Source of the DNA: Ectothiorhodospiraceae bacterium
GTDB taxonomy: Bacteria > Pseudomonadota > Gammaproteobacteria > Nitrococcales > Aquisalimonadaceae
Direction of reading: 5' to 3'
DNA: 64,000 nt
NCBI GenBank assembly: GCA_020831845.1
Contig: JAFIFV010000058.1
Coordinates: forward strand, 1 to 64,000
Each line of letters begins with the position of its first letter. The first letter of the stretch is position 1. A program made the position numbers and the translations under genes. The notes beneath the pieces were generated by a model, which was not told the DNA's origin, did not search any database, and saw nothing but the letters and a program-made list of their open reading frames with translations. Positions 50,599 through 64,000 of this stretch are shown here, one piece after another.

Positions 50599-51804
50599 TC
50601 AACTTCGGTATTCGGCGTTGATGCGAACATAATCGTAGGAAAAATCGGTGGTCCAGACCACGGCTGCGCTCTGGCCGCGCGCGAGATCCACCCGAACCGT
50701 GACTTCGTCCCTGTTCATGCGGGCGGCCGCCTCCGCTTCCAGATAGCCGTCCGCCCGGCCGCCCTGCTCGGCAATCAGGTAGTCATCCAGCCAGATCCGC
50801 ACCGCGGAGACATCCAGGTCGTCGATACCCGCTCGACCGATGGCCGCTAGAATGCGTCCCCAGTTCGGGTCGCCGGCGAAAGCCGCAGTTTTCACCAGCG
50901 GCGAGTGGGCGATGGTATAGGCAACAGCTTCACACTCCGCCTGGCTGGCACCGTTTTCCACCTGCACGGTGATGAATCTGGTCGCGCCCTCGCCGTCACG
51001 CACCACGGCCTGGGCCAGTTGGGTACAGATGTCGGTCAGCGCATCGACGAAGGCCCGATACGCCACCTCGTCCGTCACCGAGACCTTGCCGGTGGCAATG
51101 AGCACGCAGGCGTCATTGGTGGACGTGTCCCCATCCACGGTGATGCGATTGAAGGAGTAGCGCACAGCTTCGGTCAGCGCACGATCCAGCAGTTCCTGCG
51201 GCAGCTCCGCATCGGTGGCAATAAAAGCAAGCATGGTGGCCATGTCCGGACGGATCATGCCCGCCCCCTTGGCGATACCGGTCAGCGTGATATCGGCCTC
51301 GCCCACACGGACCCTGCGGCTAGCCCCTTTTGGCAACGTATCCGTGGTCAGGATACCCGACGCCGCCTCGCTCCAGCCACTGTCCGCCAGCGATTCCAGC
51401 GCGGAAGGCAAGGCATCAAGAATACGTTGCGACGGCAAGGGCTCACCGATGACGCCGGTGGAGAACGGAAGCACCGCCTGCGGCGACACCCCTGTCAGCT
51501 CGGCTAGCCGGGCACAGCAATCGCGGGCATCTTCAAGCCCGCGCTGACCCGTACCGGCATTGGCATTACCCGTGTTCACGAGCAGATATCTCGGAGCAGC
51601 CGCTCCGAGATGCTCACGCGCGACAGTGACTGGGGCGGCGCAGAAACGATTGCGGGTGAACACAGCCGCAACCCGCGAGCCTTCACACAACTCGAATACC
51701 ACGAGATCCCGGCGACCCGGTGTCTTGATGCCTGCGCTCGTCGTGCCCATGCGAATCCCGGGCACCGGATGCATCGCGGGAAGCGGCCCCAAACCTACTG
51801 CCAT
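50599..51804 (-). CDS. argJ: Glutamate N-acetyltransferase ArgJ
   Basis: This 401-residue bifunctional enzyme moves the acetyl group from N-acetylornithine to glutamate in the arginine cycle. The self-cleavage/nucleophile Thr lies in [17 protein letters not shown], and downstream [12 protein letters not shown] and [16 protein letters not shown] are strongly conserved. It lies between secA (40-base gap) and the Nudix gene, all on the minus strand. ArgJ with this sequence probably sustains a cyclic pathway; whether it also makes acetylglutamate from acetyl-CoA is not visible. Confidence 0.94.
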   Translation of the reverse strand: MAVGLGPLPAMHPVPGIRMGTTSAGIKTPGRRDLVVFELCEGSRVAAVFTRNRFCAAPVTVAREHLGAAAPRYLLVNTGNANAGTGQRGLEDARDCCARLAELTGVSPQAVLPFSTGVIGEPLPSQRILDALPSALESLADSGWSEAASGILTTDTLPKGASRRVRVGEADITLTGIAKGAGMIRPDMATMLAFIATDAELPQELLDRALTEAVRYSFNRITVDGDTSTNDACVLIATGKVSVTDEVAYRAFVDALTDICTQLAQAVVRDGEGATRFITVQVENGASQAECEAVAYTIAHSPLVKTAAFAGDPNWGRILAAIGRAGIDDLDVSAVRIWLDDYLIAEQGGRADGYLEAEAAARMNRDEVTVRVDLARGQSAAVVWTTDFSYDYVRINAEYRS

Positions 51805-51844
51805 GAAACGCCTTCTTCTGCTGTGCTGAATTCGCTTTTCTTGA

Positions 51845-54553
51845 TCAGTTCAAGCGACCGTGACACTGCTTGTACTTCTTTCCCGAGCCACAGGGACAGG
51901 GGTCATTCCGTCCCACTTTCGGTCCTTGTCGCACAAAGGTTCCGTCGCTGCGCTTGCCTTCGCCCTCATCGTCTTTCTTGTTATCCATGGCGCTGGCATT
52001 GGCGTGCTGGAACTCCAGTTCCTTTTCCTGTTCCTTGCGCCGGCGCTCCAGCTCTTCCACTTCCTCACGGCTGCGGATGCGGACCTGTTGCACCAGGCGG
52101 ACCACCTCGCGCTGCACCTCGGCGAGCATTGACGTGAACATGGAGAAGGCTTCCCGCTTGAACTCCTGCTTGGGATTCTTCTGGGCATAACCGCGCAGAT
52201 GTATGCCTTGCCGAAGGTAATCCATGGCCGCCAGGTGTTCTTTCCACTGACCGTCCAGCACCTGGAGCATCACAGCCTTCTCGAACTGGCGCAGTACATC
52301 GGCACCGGCCTGGTTCTCCTTCTCCCTGTAGGCTTCCAGCACCGCCTCGTGGATACGCTCGCGCAACGGCTCTTCATGAAGGGCGTCGTCCTCGTCCAGC
52401 CACTGTTGGATGGACAATTCAACCCCGAAGTCGCGCTCAAGCACCTCCTCCAGGCCGGCAACGTTCCATTGCTCCTCGATGCTGCCCGGGGGGATATGCT
52501 GGTCGATAACGCCATCGATCACCTCATGGCGCCACGCATCTATGGTCTCGGAAACATCGTCGGTTTCCAGCAATTCCCGGCGCTGGGAGTAAATGACGCG
52601 GCGCTGGTCGTTGGCCACGTCATCGAACTCCAGCAGATGCTTGCGGATATCGAAGTTGTGACCTTCCACCTTGCGCTGGGCGTTCTCGATCACGCGCGAC
52701 ACCAGTCCGGACTCGATCGCCTCCCCTTCCTGCATGCCCAGGCGCTGCATCATGGAGGAGACACGACCGGAGGCGAAAATACGCAACAGGCTGTCTTCCA
52801 GAGACAGAAAGAAACGGCTGGAACCCGGGTCACCCTGGCGACCGGCACGGCCACGGAGCTGGTTGTCGATTCGCCGCGATTCGTGCCGTTCCGTACCCAG
52901 CACATGCAGGCCGCCGGCGGCCACCACCTGGTCGTGACGCTCCTGCCATTCCCTGCGCATGCGCTCGACGGTGGCCTCGTCCGGGTCCTCGAGCTGGTCC
53001 ACTTCCACCTCGATATTGCCGCCGAGCACGATATCCGTACCACGGCCGGCCATGTTGGTGGCGATTGTTACCGCACCGGGCCTGCCTGCCTGGGCAATGA
53101 TCAAGGCCTCACGATCATGCTGCTTGGCGTTCAGCACCTCGTGGTCGATCTTCTCCTCGCGCAGCCGATTGGAGATCAGTTCGGAGACCTCGATGGACGC
53201 GGTGCCCACCAGGACCGGAGCCCCTTTCTGCTGGTGCTCGATGATGTCCTGCACGATGGCGTCGAACTTTTCCTTCTGTGTCAGATAGACCAGATCATGG
53301 TGGTCCTGCCGGGCCATCGGGCGGTTGGGCGGAATAACCACCACTTCAAGACCATAGATATGCTGGAATTCGTAGGCTTCCGTATCCGCCGTGCCGGTCA
53401 TGCCCGCCAGCTTGTCGTAGAGCCGGAAGAAATTCTGGAAGGTGATGGAGGCCAGGGTCTGGTTTTCCTGCTGCACCTTCAGGCCTTCCTTTGCCTCTAC
53501 CGCCTGGTGCAGACCATCCGACCAGCGGCGACCAGGCATGGCGCGCCCGGTAAACTCGTCAACGATGACGACCTGGCCGTCCCGAACAATATACTGGTCA
53601 TCCTTTCTGAACAGGTGATGTGCCCGCAGCGCAGCGTTGAAATGATGCATGAGGGCGATGTTGCCGGCGTCGTACAGCGATTCGTCATCGCCAATCAGGC
53701 CCTGCTCCGACAGCATGTTCTCCACTTTCTCGTGGCCCGATTCGGTCAGGTAGACCTGCCGTTGCTTCTCGTCAAGCCAGAAGTCACCGGCGCCCTCTTC
53801 TTCCTCCTGGCGTACCAGCTTCGGCACCAGCTTGTTCACGGCTTCGTATAGCTGGGAGCTGTCCTGCGCCGGGCCGGAGATGATCAGCGGCGTGCGGGCC
53901 TCGTCGATCAGGATGGAGTCCACTTCGTCGACGATGGCGAAATGCAGATCCCGCTGTACCCGGTCTTCCTTGCGGAAGGCCATGTTGTCCCGCAGATAGT
54001 CGAAACCGAACTCGTTGTTCGTGCCGTAGATGATGTCGGCGGCGTAGGCCTCGTGCTTCTCTTCCCGGGTCATTCCCGGAACGACCACCCCGACACTCAT
54101 TCCAAGGAAGCGGTAGATGCGTCCCATCCAGTCGGCGTCGCGGCGGGCGAGATAGTCGTTCACCGTGACCACGTGCACGCCCTTGCCGGAAAGCGCATTC
54201 AGATAGACCGGGAGAGTGGCCACCAGCGTCTTGCCCTCGCCGGTCTTCATTTCGGCGATCTTGCCTTGGTGCAATACCATGCCGCCGATCAACTGCACAT
54301 CGAAATGCCGCATGCCGAGCGCACGCTTGCCGGCCTCACGCACGGTGGCGAAGGCTTCAGGCAGCAGGCTATCCAACGACTCCCCCTTGCCGATGCGGTC
54401 GCGAAACTCGGCCGTCTTGGCCTGCAATTCGGAATCAGACAGTTCCTGAAGCGAGGACTCCAGGGCATTGATCCGCTCCACCTGCTTGAACAGGCGTCGC
54501 ACAGTCCGGTCATTGCGGCTACCGAACACCTTCTTTGCAATTGCACCTAGCAT
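51845..54553 (-). CDS. secA: Preprotein translocase ATPase SecA
   Basis: This 902-residue motor protein of the Sec pathway has Walker [12 protein letters not shown] near residue 102, the DEAD-type [16 protein letters not shown], the [10 protein letters not shown] helicase region and [14 protein letters not shown]. The C-terminal zinc motif [13 protein letters not shown] (Cys886, 888, 897 and His898) binds SecB and phospholipid. Full length compares with E. coli (901). No secM-like regulator ORF was recognised upstream; instead a 224-base divergent gap leads to dciA. Confidence 0.97.
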   Translation of the reverse strand: MLGAIAKKVFGSRNDRTVRRLFKQVERINALESSLQELSDSELQAKTAEFRDRIGKGESLDSLLPEAFATVREAGKRALGMRHFDVQLIGGMVLHQGKIAEMKTGEGKTLVATLPVYLNALSGKGVHVVTVNDYLARRDADWMGRIYRFLGMSVGVVVPGMTREEKHEAYAADIIYGTNNEFGFDYLRDNMAFRKEDRVQRDLHFAIVDEVDSILIDEARTPLIISGPAQDSSQLYEAVNKLVPKLVRQEEEEGAGDFWLDEKQRQVYLTESGHEKVENMLSEQGLIGDDESLYDAGNIALMHHFNAALRAHHLFRKDDQYIVRDGQVVIVDEFTGRAMPGRRWSDGLHQAVEAKEGLKVQQENQTLASITFQNFFRLYDKLAGMTGTADTEAYEFQHIYGLEVVVIPPNRPMARQDHHDLVYLTQKEKFDAIVQDIIEHQQKGAPVLVGTASIEVSELISNRLREEKIDHEVLNAKQHDREALIIAQAGRPGAVTIATNMAGRGTDIVLGGNIEVEVDQLEDPDEATVERMRREWQERHDQVVAAGGLHVLGTERHESRRIDNQLRGRAGRQGDPGSSRFFLSLEDSLLRIFASGRVSSMMQRLGMQEGEAIESGLVSRVIENAQRKVEGHNFDIRKHLLEFDDVANDQRRVIYSQRRELLETDDVSETIDAWRHEVIDGVIDQHIPPGSIEEQWNVAGLEEVLERDFGVELSIQQWLDEDDALHEEPLRERIHEAVLEAYREKENQAGADVLRQFEKAVMLQVLDGQWKEHLAAMDYLRQGIHLRGYAQKNPKQEFKREAFSMFTSMLAEVQREVVRLVQQVRIRSREEVEELERRRKEQEKELEFQHANASAMDNKKDDEGEGKRSDGTFVRQGPKVGRNDPCPCGSGKKYKQCHGRLN

Positions 54554-54777
54554 ACGAACCTTCTCAGAAAACCTGTCGTGTCTCGACGGACCCGGCGCTC
54601 GAAGCCGTTAGCGAACAGCGACCGCGCCAGACGCCCGGGCGTTGCGGTGGTCAACGGGCCACGGACCTGCATCCACTCTTGTCGGATTGCCCGGAAAGCT
54701 GCCAATCATAACCTATTCCCCTTAGAATTATTAGGATAGGTCGAGGCCTCCATGCTCGCTTCAAAGGGCGCACTGCA
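54554..54777. promoter_or_regulatory. Divergent secA/dciA intergenic region
   Basis: The 224-base gap should carry promoters for both genes. An AT-rich segment at 54709-54740 contains CCTATTCC and GGATAGG as imperfect arms around CCTTAGAATTATTAGG. No secM-type arrest ORF was found. Confidence 0.35.
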
Positions 54778-55224
54778 ATGAGCAATCAATCCCGTTCACC
54801 ACGCCCGCTGTCCAGGACGCTGGCCAGCGGTGCGGGCAAGCTGGCCGGACTGGAACAGCGCGTGGCGACTCTGCAGCATTGGCAGACCATTCTGGCGCGG
54901 GTACTCCCTCCAGAAGCAAGGGGACACTGGGGGTTGGCGCGTATCGATGCCGACGGCATGGTGCTGGTGGCGGACGGCTCCGCGTGGGCCAGCAAGCTGC
55001 GCTTCATGTCCACTGCGATGGCCCGCACGGTGGCGGACGCGGGAGGGGTGCAACCAAAGCGAGTGATCGTCAAGGTCGGCTCACCCAGGCCTGTCGACAA
55101 AAAGCGGACGCCCCGCCAGCTCAGCGAGCAGGCGAGGCGTCATTTGATGGCGGCTGCGTCGACGGAAGACAACGCCGCCCTGCGAGCCGCCCTGCAAAGG
55201 CTCGCGAGGCGGAGGGGTTCCTAG
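54778..55224 (+). CDS. dciA: DciA-like helicase loader (DUF721)
   Basis: This 148-residue protein of the DUF721/DciA family has the conserved core WARIDADGMVLVADGSAWASKLRF-like stretch (about 60-80), which forms the KH-like domain that loads the replicative helicase DnaB in bacteria lacking DnaC. The C-terminal tail is basic and disordered. It is transcribed away from secA and converges on lpxC with 9 bases between stop codons. This matches the usual lpxC-dciA-secA neighbourhood. Confidence 0.85.
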   Translation: MSNQSRSPRPLSRTLASGAGKLAGLEQRVATLQHWQTILARVLPPEARGHWGLARIDADGMVLVADGSAWASKLRFMSTAMARTVADAGGVQPKRVIVKVGSPRPVDKKRTPRQLSEQARRHLMAAASTEDNAALRAALQRLARRRGS

Positions 55225-55233
55225 GCTTCAGCC

Positions 55234-56154
55234 TCAGGCGAGAGCCGGTACCGGCACCGACTGATCGAAGGAGATCGGCGCTTTCGCCTCGTCCTCGAAT
55301 GTCACCTCTTCCCAGGCTGCTTCATCCTTCAGCAGTTCACGCAGCAACTGATTGTTCAGTGCGTGGCCGGACTTGCTGCCGGTAAACTCGCCGATCAGGC
55401 TGTGACCCAGCAGATACAGGTCGCCGATGGCGTCCAGGATCTTGTGTTTCACGAACTCGTCGCGATAGCGCAAGCCGTCTTCGTTCAGGATTCGGTAATC
55501 ATCCACGACGATGGCGTTATCCAGGCTGCCGCCCAGCGCCAGCTTGCGCTGCTGCAACGCCTCTATATCGCGCATGAAGCCGAACGTGCGGGCACGGCTG
55601 ACTTCCTTCACGAAACAGGTGCTGGAGAAATCAACCGTCGCGGACTGCGAACCTTCCTTGAACACAGGGTGGTCGAAATCGATCGAGAACGAGACCTTGA
55701 AGCCTTCGAAGGGTTCGAATTGAACCCAGCGCTCGCCGTCCTCGACACGAATCGGTTTCTTGATACGGATGAAACGCTTGGGGGCGTCCTGCTCCTGGAT
55801 ACCAGCCGACTGGATCAGGAACACGAACGGACCTGCGCTGCCATCCATGATCGGAACCTCGGGCGCGCTCAGCTCCACGTAGGCGTTGTCGATACCCAGC
55901 CCTGCCAAAGCGGAGAGCAGATGCTCCACCGTGGAGACACGCACGTCATCCTTGACGAGACAGGTGGAGAGCTGAGTGTCGCCAACGTTCTCCGGATGAG
56001 CGCGGATTTCCACCGGCTCGTCCAGATCAACGCGGCGAAACACGATCCCGGTATCAGGCGCGGCAGGCAACAGGGTGAGGTAAACCTTCTCCCCCGTATG
56101 CAAACCCACACCTGTGGCGCGGATCACGTTTTTCAAGGTGCGTTGCCGAATCAT
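55234..56154 (-). CDS. lpxC: UDP-3-O-acyl-N-acetylglucosamine deacetylase
   Basis: This 306-residue zinc amidohydrolase catalyses the committed step of lipid A synthesis. The first zinc ligand His is in TVEHLLSAL (near 78). The others are in [20 protein letters not shown] (His and Asp), and the catalytic His is in [10 protein letters not shown]. Length and motifs match E. coli LpxC (305). It lies downstream of ftsZ on the minus strand as in enteric bacteria, with a 248-base gap that probably holds its own promoter. Confidence 0.97.
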   Translation of the reverse strand: MIRQRTLKNVIRATGVGLHTGEKVYLTLLPAAPDTGIVFRRVDLDEPVEIRAHPENVGDTQLSTCLVKDDVRVSTVEHLLSALAGLGIDNAYVELSAPEVPIMDGSAGPFVFLIQSAGIQEQDAPKRFIRIKKPIRVEDGERWVQFEPFEGFKVSFSIDFDHPVFKEGSQSATVDFSSTCFVKEVSRARTFGFMRDIEALQQRKLALGGSLDNAIVVDDYRILNEDGLRYRDEFVKHKILDAIGDLYLLGHSLIGEFTGSKSGHALNNQLLRELLKDEAAWEEVTFEDEAKAPISFDQSVPVPALA

Positions 56155-56402
56155 TGTGCCTACCTAACTCCTTGCGCCCTGGAATGAACCGGGCAGCATG
56201 GTCTGAATCCGCCAACGCCACCGATACGGCGACGTATGGACCAAATAGCGTCATTTTACTGTAATCAAGACGCTTTGCATACTGCAGTGCAACATACCTG
56301 CGGCATGCGGTCCCACCCTGCCTCAGCGCGATGATGGTAGCCCACGTCACACCGACCCAGTGCGACGTCTGTCACAAAACCGCCATCATGCGCACTGCGC
56401 CG
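56155..56402. promoter_or_regulatory. 248-base lpxC upstream region
   Basis: The region between ftsZ and lpxC ends with the ftsZ 3' hairpin and probably contains the lpxC promoter. AT-rich TAAAAT and TTGATT occur on the minus strand around 56250, but their spacing is poor, so no promoter is assigned. Confidence 0.35.
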
Positions 56403-56423
56403 TCAGTCAGCCTGACGGCGCAG
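56395..56423. terminator. Hairpin overlapping ftsZ stop codon
   Basis: CTGCGCCGTCAG and CTGACGGCGCAG form a perfect 12-base stem with a 5-base loop. The ftsZ stop codon (56403-56405) lies inside it, so the last codons and the terminator structure share sequence. The T-run after it is weak. Confidence 0.55.
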
Positions 56424-57548
56424 AAACGCCGGGATATCGAGATAATCCATATCGCCGGTGTCGCCGTACTTATCGTTAGCAGCTTTCTTTCGAACGGTGG
56501 CCGGTGTATCCAGCTTTCCGTAGTCCACTTCGCCGTTCGGCTTGCGCGGCGCACTCACAGCCTTCAACTGTGGCTTCTCCTGCTGCATGGCCGGCCTGCC
56601 AAGCCCGGTCGCCACCACAGTGACCCGCAGTTCGTTCTCAAGTTCCGGATCAATAACGGTGCCCACCACCACCGTGGCATCATCGGAGGCGAATTCCCGA
56701 ACGGCCTGGCCAACCTCATCGAACTCGCCGATGGACAAGTTTAGACCAGCGGTGACATTCACGAGAATGCCGTTTGCACCGGCCAGGCTCACATCCTCGA
56801 GTAGCGGGCTGGCAATAGCGCGTTCCGCCGCTTCCCGCGCCCGGCCTTCGCCAGAGGCGGCCCCCGAACCCATCACCGCCATGCCCATCTCGGACATCAC
56901 GGTGCGGACGTCGGCAAAGTCCACGTTGATCAGGCCCGGACGGGTGATCAGTTCGGCGATTCCCCGGACCGCACCCAGCAGCACGTCATTGGCGGACTTG
57001 AAGGCATCAAGCAGGGTCAGATTCTTGCCCAGCACGCTGATCAGCTTCTCATTGGGAATGGTGATCAGCGAATCCACGTGGCGGGACAGCTCCTCGATAC
57101 CCTGCTGAGCCACGCGCAGCCGCTTGCCGCCCTCGAAGGGAAACGGCTTGGTGACCACGGCCACGGTGAGTATGCCCAGTTCCCGGGCGATCTCCGCCAC
57201 CACCGGGGCCGCGCCGGTGCCGGTGCCACCGCCCATGCCCGCGGTGATGAACACCATATCCGCCCCGTCCAGCACCTCGGCGATGCGATCCCGGTCTTCC
57301 CGCGCGGCGTCACGCCCCACCTCCGGGTTTGCCCCGGCGCCCAGACCCTTGGTCATGTTGCTGCCCAACTGAAGCACGGTTTTGGCCGCCGTGTTCTTCA
57401 GCGCCTGGGCATCGGTATTGGCGCAGATGAAATCCACGCCCTCGATATCGGCCGCCACCATGTGCTGCACGGCATTGCCGCCGCCACCGCCGACGCCGAT
57501 CACCTTGATTACTGCGTTCTGACTGAACGAATCCATCAGCTCAAACAT
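56403..57548 (-). CDS. ftsZ: Cell division GTPase FtsZ
   Basis: This 381-residue tubulin homologue polymerises into the Z ring. The GTP-binding signature GMGGGTGTG lies at about 104-112, with [10 protein letters not shown] near the N-terminus and [11 protein letters not shown] at the T7 loop. The variable linker leads to the C-terminal peptide [14 protein letters not shown], which binds FtsA and ZipA. It is preceded by ftsA with a 52-base gap and followed by lpxC, the standard end of the dcw cluster. Confidence 0.98.
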   Translation of the reverse strand: MFELMDSFSQNAVIKVIGVGGGGGNAVQHMVAADIEGVDFICANTDAQALKNTAAKTVLQLGSNMTKGLGAGANPEVGRDAAREDRDRIAEVLDGADMVFITAGMGGGTGTGAAPVVAEIARELGILTVAVVTKPFPFEGGKRLRVAQQGIEELSRHVDSLITIPNEKLISVLGKNLTLLDAFKSANDVLLGAVRGIAELITRPGLINVDFADVRTVMSEMGMAVMGSGAASGEGRAREAAERAIASPLLEDVSLAGANGILVNVTAGLNLSIGEFDEVGQAVREFASDDATVVVGTVIDPELENELRVTVVATGLGRPAMQQEKPQLKAVSAPRKPNGEVDYGKLDTPATVRKKAANDKYGDTGDMDYLDIPAFLRRQAD

Positions 57549-57600
57549 TGTCGTGTCTCCTATGGATGCTTCCTTCGATCCAATCGTTGCTGCATGAAAA

Positions 57601-58836
57601 CTAGAAATTGCCCTGGAACCAGCTCTTCATTCGGGCCCAGATCGCGCTGAACCCGTTTTCGGAGTCGTACTGCGTCATCTGTTGTCCCCGGTTGTTGGCA
57701 CCGAAATAGAGCAACCCGACACCGGTGGAATAGATCGGGTTGCGTACCACGTCCGACAGGCCGGTCACGTTCTGGGGAACCCCCAGCCGCACCGGCACAT
57801 GAAACACTTCCTCCGCGAGATCGATGGCCCCTTCCATCTTGGCGCTGCCGCCCGTGAGCACGATCCCGGCAGCGATCAGGTCCTCGAAGCCGCTGCGCCG
57901 CAGCTCCTGCTGCACCAGCGTCATCAGTTCCTCGTAGCGTGGCTCCACCACCTCGGCCAGCGTATGCCGTGAAAGCCGACGCGCCGGCCGTTCCCCCACC
58001 GAAGGCACCTCGATGGTCTCGTCCGCACCGGCCAGATGGGAGAGCGCACAGGCGTACTTCACCTTGATTTCCTCGGCATGCTGAGTCGGTGTCCGCAACG
58101 CCACGGCGATATCGTTGGTCACCTGGTCACCGGCAATCGGAATAACGGCGGTGTGCCGTATGGCGCCCTCGGTAAACACCGCGATATCGGTGGTGCCGCC
58201 GCCGATGTCCACCAGGCAGACCCCCAACTCCTTTTCGTCATCCGTCAACACGGCGTAGCTGGACGCCAGCTGCTCCAGGATGATGTCGTCCACCTCCAGC
58301 CCGCAGCGACGTATGCACTTGACGATGTTCTGTGCAGCGCTCACCGCCCCGGTCACCATGTGGACCTTGGCTTCAAGCCGCACCCCGGACATGCCGATGG
58401 GCTCCCGCACCCCTTCCTGGGCATCGATGATGAATTCCTGCGGCAGGATGTGGAGGATCTTCTGGTCCGCCGGGATGGCCACGGCCCGGGCCGCGTCGAT
58501 GACACGATCCACGTCCGCCTGGCCCACCTCCTTGTCGCGGATCGCGACGATGCCGTGCGAATTGAGGCTGCGAATGTGAGAGCCCGCGATGCCGGCGTAG
58601 ACGGAATGAATCTGGCAGCCGGCCATCAATTCCGCTTCTTCCACGGCACGCTGAATGGACTGGACGGTGGATTCGATATTCACCACCACGCCCTTTTTCA
58701 GTCCGCGGGAGGGGTGCGAACCCAGGCCGACAATCTCGACGATGCCGTCCTGTCCGACCTCACCCACAATCGCGACCACCTTGGAAGTGCCGATATCCAG
58801 GCCGACCAGCAGGTTTCGCTCCGTTCTCTTCGACAT
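57601..58836 (-). CDS. ftsA: Cell division protein FtsA
   Basis: This 411-residue actin-like protein tethers FtsZ to the membrane. It has [18 protein letters not shown] at the N-terminus, [15 protein letters not shown] at phosphate 2, [20 protein letters not shown], and the C-terminal amphipathic helix around [12 protein letters not shown]. The start at 58836 with GAGG about 10 bases upstream gives a normal length; frames to 58854 or 58980 add non-conserved residues. It lies between ftsQ and ftsZ. Confidence 0.96.
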   Translation of the reverse strand: MSKRTERNLLVGLDIGTSKVVAIVGEVGQDGIVEIVGLGSHPSRGLKKGVVVNIESTVQSIQRAVEEAELMAGCQIHSVYAGIAGSHIRSLNSHGIVAIRDKEVGQADVDRVIDAARAVAIPADQKILHILPQEFIIDAQEGVREPIGMSGVRLEAKVHMVTGAVSAAQNIVKCIRRCGLEVDDIILEQLASSYAVLTDDEKELGVCLVDIGGGTTDIAVFTEGAIRHTAVIPIAGDQVTNDIAVALRTPTQHAEEIKVKYACALSHLAGADETIEVPSVGERPARRLSRHTLAEVVEPRYEELMTLVQQELRRSGFEDLIAAGIVLTGGSAKMEGAIDLAEEVFHVPVRLGVPQNVTGLSDVVRNPIYSTGVGLLYFGANNRGQQMTQYDSENGFSAIWARMKSWFQGNF

Positions 58837-58876
58837 CCTCCGTTCCTCTTCCATCAGTCTCAAAAAACCCGTAGCC

Positions 58877-61494
<2,618 letters not shown>

Positions 61495-61495
<1 letters not shown>

Positions 61496-62937
61496 CACTG
61501 CCCGCCTCCCGTCAGTTGTTCCCGCAGACGTCCCGCCACGCCGCCGATGCTGCCGGCACCCATGGTCAGCAGGATGTCGCCGTCGCGCAGCACCCCCGGA
61601 AGGGCTTCTATCAGCTCGTCCACTCCCTGGACGAACACCGGGTTGACCTTTCCGCGAGCGCGAATCGCACCACACAGGGCACGGCCGTCCGCGCCGGCGA
61701 CAGGCTGTTCACCCGCGGCATAGACGTCGGTCATCACCAGGGCATCAACCTCGGTGAGCACGCGGGCAAAGTCCTCGAACAGGTCTCGTGTCCTGCTGAA
61801 ACGATGCGGCTGGAATGCCAGCACCAGCCGTCGCTCCGGCCAGCCGTCCCTGACGGCCCGCAGGGTGGCCTGTATCTCGCTGGGATGATGACCGTAATCG
61901 TCCACCACCAACGCAGACCCGCCCCCAGGCAGCGGCAGGTCGCCGTAGCTCTGGAAGCGGCGACCGATTCCCTGGAACTCCGCCAGTGCCCGCACGATAT
62001 CCGTCGCTGCCAGTCCCAGCTCGCGACCGATGGCGATGGCGGCCAGGGCGTTCTGCACGTTGTGGCGGCCGGGGAGGTTCAGATCCACCTGCAGCGGTTC
62101 TTCACCATTGATGCGTACCGTGAACCGCGTACGACCGCCTTGCTGCGATACATCGAGCGCACGCACATCAGCCTCTTGATCGACGCCGTAGGTACGCACG
62201 GGACGGGTGATCTCCGGCAACAGGTCCCGGACCACGGGGTCGTCCACGCAGACCACCGCGAGCCCATAGAACGGGAGGTGATGGAGGAATTCCAGGAAAG
62301 TACCGCGCAGGCGCTGGAAATCGCCGCCGTACGTACCCAGGTGATCCGCATCGATATTGGTCACGGTGGCGATCACCGGCTGCAGATACAGGAACGAGGC
62401 ATCGCTCTCATCCGCCTCCGCCACCAGGAAGCGGCCCTCGCCCAGCCGCGCGTTCGCGCCCGCACTGTTCAGTCTGCCGCCGATCACGAAGGTGGGATCC
62501 AGTCCCCCCTCGGCCAGCACGCTGGCCACCAGGCTGGTCGTCGTGGTCTTGCCATGAGTACCGGCCACGGCGATGCCGAACCGAAACCGCATCAGCTCCG
62601 CCAGCATCTCGGCCCGCGGCACGACCGGAATGCGGGCGTCCCTGGCCGCCTGCACCTCCGGGTTGTCCTCACTGACGGCACTGGAAATGACCACGGCGTC
62701 CGCCTTCGCCACATGACCGCCGGCATGGCCAATGCGTACCGTGGCACCCAGCGACTGCAGACGACGGGTCACCGGGTTCTCCTTCAGGTCACTACCGGAG
62801 ACCCGGTAACCCAGGTTGATCAGCACTTCGGCGATGCCGCTCATGCCCGCCCCGCCAATACCGACGAAGTGTATGCGCCGAACGCGGCCCATGCCGTCCG
62901 GCCGGGTGTGGTCCCAAATCTGTCTGGTCTCAGTCAT
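61495..62937 (-). CDS. murC: UDP-N-acetylmuramate--L-alanine ligase
   Basis: This 480-residue Mur ligase adds L-Ala to UDP-MurNAc. It has [18 protein letters not shown] at the N-terminus, the ATP-binding [13 protein letters not shown] near residue 126, [14 protein letters not shown], and [10 protein letters not shown] typical of MurC. The start at 62937 overlaps the murG stop by 4 bases. Full length compares with E. coli MurC (491). Confidence 0.97.
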
Positions 62938-64000
62938 GCGGCCTCCAGGCAGGCGTCGGCCACGTCTTCGGCGGCGGCAGGGCGCACCAGGTCACGGGCG
63001 CGCTGTGCCATTGCCAGCAAGGCGCGACGCCCGTCTCCGTACTCTTCCAGCAGTTGCGCCAGATGCTCCGGGCAGAGTTCCTGCTGAGGCAGCAAAAGCG
63101 CCGCCTGTCGGTCCGCGAGGAAGCGTGCGTTGCCGCTCTGGTGGTCGTCCACAGCGTGCGGCAGCGGGACCAGGCACGCCGCCACCCCGGCGGCCGCCAG
63201 TTCACTCACGGTCAGCGCGCCCGCGCGGCAGATCACCAGGTCCGCCCAGGCATAGGCGGACGCCATGTCATCGATAAACGCGGTCACATCGCCCTCGACC
63301 TTGTGTCGCCGATAGTTCTCCAGCGCCACATCCAGCGTGCGCTCACCCGCCTGATGGCGAACGAGGGGCCGTCGATCCTCCGGCAGCCTGGCCACCGCCG
63401 CTGGTACGCACTCGTTCAGCACCTGCGCGCCAAGGCTGCCGCCGATCACCAGCAGGCGAAGCGGCCCTTCGCGGTCCTGGAATCGTTCCTCCGGCGCGGG
63501 CAGGGAGAGGATGGCGTCCCGAACGGGGTTTCCCACGACCCGCGCGGCGACCCCCTTGGGGAAGTCCGCAGGAAAGCCGCAAAGCACCTGATCTGCCACA
63601 CGCGACAGCATTCGATTGGTCAGGCCCGGCACGGCATTCTGCTCGTGCAGCACCAGGCGATACCCGGCCAGCCGTGCCGCAAGCCCGCCGGGCCCGGCGA
63701 CATAGCCTCCCAGGCCCAGCACGGCCCGCGGCTGATGCCGCCGCAATACGCCGAGGCTCTGGCGCACGGCCGCCGCCAGTCTGAACGGAGCCAACAGCCA
63801 GCCACGAACGCCCTTGCCACGCAGACCGCGGATGTCCAGCCACTCGATGGCCAGGCCGGCATCAGGCACCAGCCGTGCCTCCAGGCCAGCCCTGGTACCC
63901 AACCAGACCACTGGAACGCCTCGCTCCTGCAGCACCTGGGCGACGGCAAGCCCCGGGAACACATGCCCTCCGGTTCCGCCCGCCATAATCAGCACCGGCC
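62934..64000 (-). CDS. murG: MurG glycosyltransferase, 5' end cut by window
   Basis: This is the undecaprenyl-PP-MurNAc-pentapeptide GlcNAc transferase (lipid II formation at the inner membrane). At least 353 residues are visible, with [19 protein letters not shown] at the N-terminus, [32 protein letters not shown] and [16 protein letters not shown]. The frame runs through GTG 63995 to the right edge, so the true start probably lies just outside the window; the GTG 5 bases from the end could also serve. murC overlaps its stop codon. Confidence 0.95.
   Translation of the reverse strand, partial: PVLIMAGGTGGHVFPGLAVAQVLQERGVPVVWLGTRAGLEARLVPDAGLAIEWLDIRGLRGKGVRGWLLAPFRLAAAVRQSLGVLRRHQPRAVLGLGGYVAGPGGLAARLAGYRLVLHEQNAVPGLTNRMLSRVADQVLCGFPADFPKGVAARVVGNPVRDAILSLPAPEERFQDREGPLRLLVIGGSLGAQVLNECVPAAVARLPEDRRPLVRHQAGERTLDVALENYRRHKVEGDVTAFIDDMASAYAWADLVICRAGALTVSELAAAGVAACLVPLPHAVDDHQSGNARFLADRQAALLLPQQELCPEHLAQLLEEYGDGRRALLAMAQRARDLVRPAAAEDVADACLEAA

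Noticed and set aside
54554-54777. A secM-type arrest ORF before secA
   Set aside because: No ORF with a signal peptide and arrest-like C-terminus was found in either orientation of the gap.

Overview
The window is GC-rich, gene-dense chromosomal DNA from a gammaproteobacterium. The evidence is the murG-murC-murB-ddl-ftsQ-ftsA-ftsZ-lpxC-secA order, the pilB-pilC-pilD-coaE-zapD-yacG block (ZapD is a gamma/beta-proteobacterial protein), an E. coli-type long FadE and a PBP1C/alpha-2-macroglobulin pair. A halophilic or purple-sulfur-related lineage (Ectothiorhodospiraceae-like) fits the content, but this is inference; no rRNA or other decisive marker is present. No tRNA, rRNA, insertion sequence, phage gene or CRISPR array was seen.

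Layout. (1) 134-13325, minus strand: a three-gene envelope operon encoding a 1721-residue secreted protein of unknown function, a 1948-residue alpha-2-macroglobulin with a thioester motif, and penicillin-binding protein 1C. (2) 13569-20213, minus: a tightly coupled four-gene operon of TonB-dependent receptor, membrane-anchored CobN-like chelatase, ExbB/MotA-type proton channel and DUF2149 protein. It resembles the Bacteroidetes hmuRSUV haem-acquisition genes and has a Fur-box-like site upstream and no cobalamin riboswitch. (3) 20496-21459, plus: a possible small membrane protein and an ankyrin-like protein. (4) 21539-33628: a fatty-acid module. It has a TetR regulator, a minus-strand cluster MaoC hydratase / high-molecular-weight FabG / thiolase / acyl-CoA synthetase / FadE (the order of M. 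tuberculosis htdX-fabG4-fadA2-fadE5 with a ligase inserted), a PaaI thioesterase, a FadL porin and an AraC regulator. fadE and fadL share an upstream motif. (5) 33862-43790, plus: a degenerate REC-REC-GGDEF-EAL protein translationally coupled to a sigma-54 activator, then three palindromic activator sites and a -24/-12 promoter in front of a TRAP transporter (dctPQM), a 3-hydroxybutyrate dehydrogenase and an acetoacetyl-CoA synthetase. This looks like a sigma-54-controlled 3-hydroxybutyrate uptake and catabolism operon. (6) 44133-49653, plus: type IV pilus assembly genes pilB, pilC and pilD, then coaE, zapD and yacG. (7) 49668-64000: minus-strand mutT-like Nudix/ThiE fusion, argJ, secA, lpxC and the division and cell-wall cluster ftsZ back to murG, with dciA alone on the plus strand. 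murG runs off the right edge.

How the parts relate. FadL would import long-chain fatty acids, the ligase would activate them, and FadE, MaoC, FabG and thiolase would complete a beta-oxidation cycle through (R)-hydroxyacyl intermediates. The sigma-54 block would feed 3-hydroxybutyrate into acetoacetyl-CoA. The most unusual items are the Hmu-like periplasmic chelatase operon, the giant unknown protein beside the alpha-2-macroglobulin, and the well-defined sigma-54 enhancer/promoter architecture. Four related intergenic repeats (about 36 bp) are scattered over the first 34 kb.
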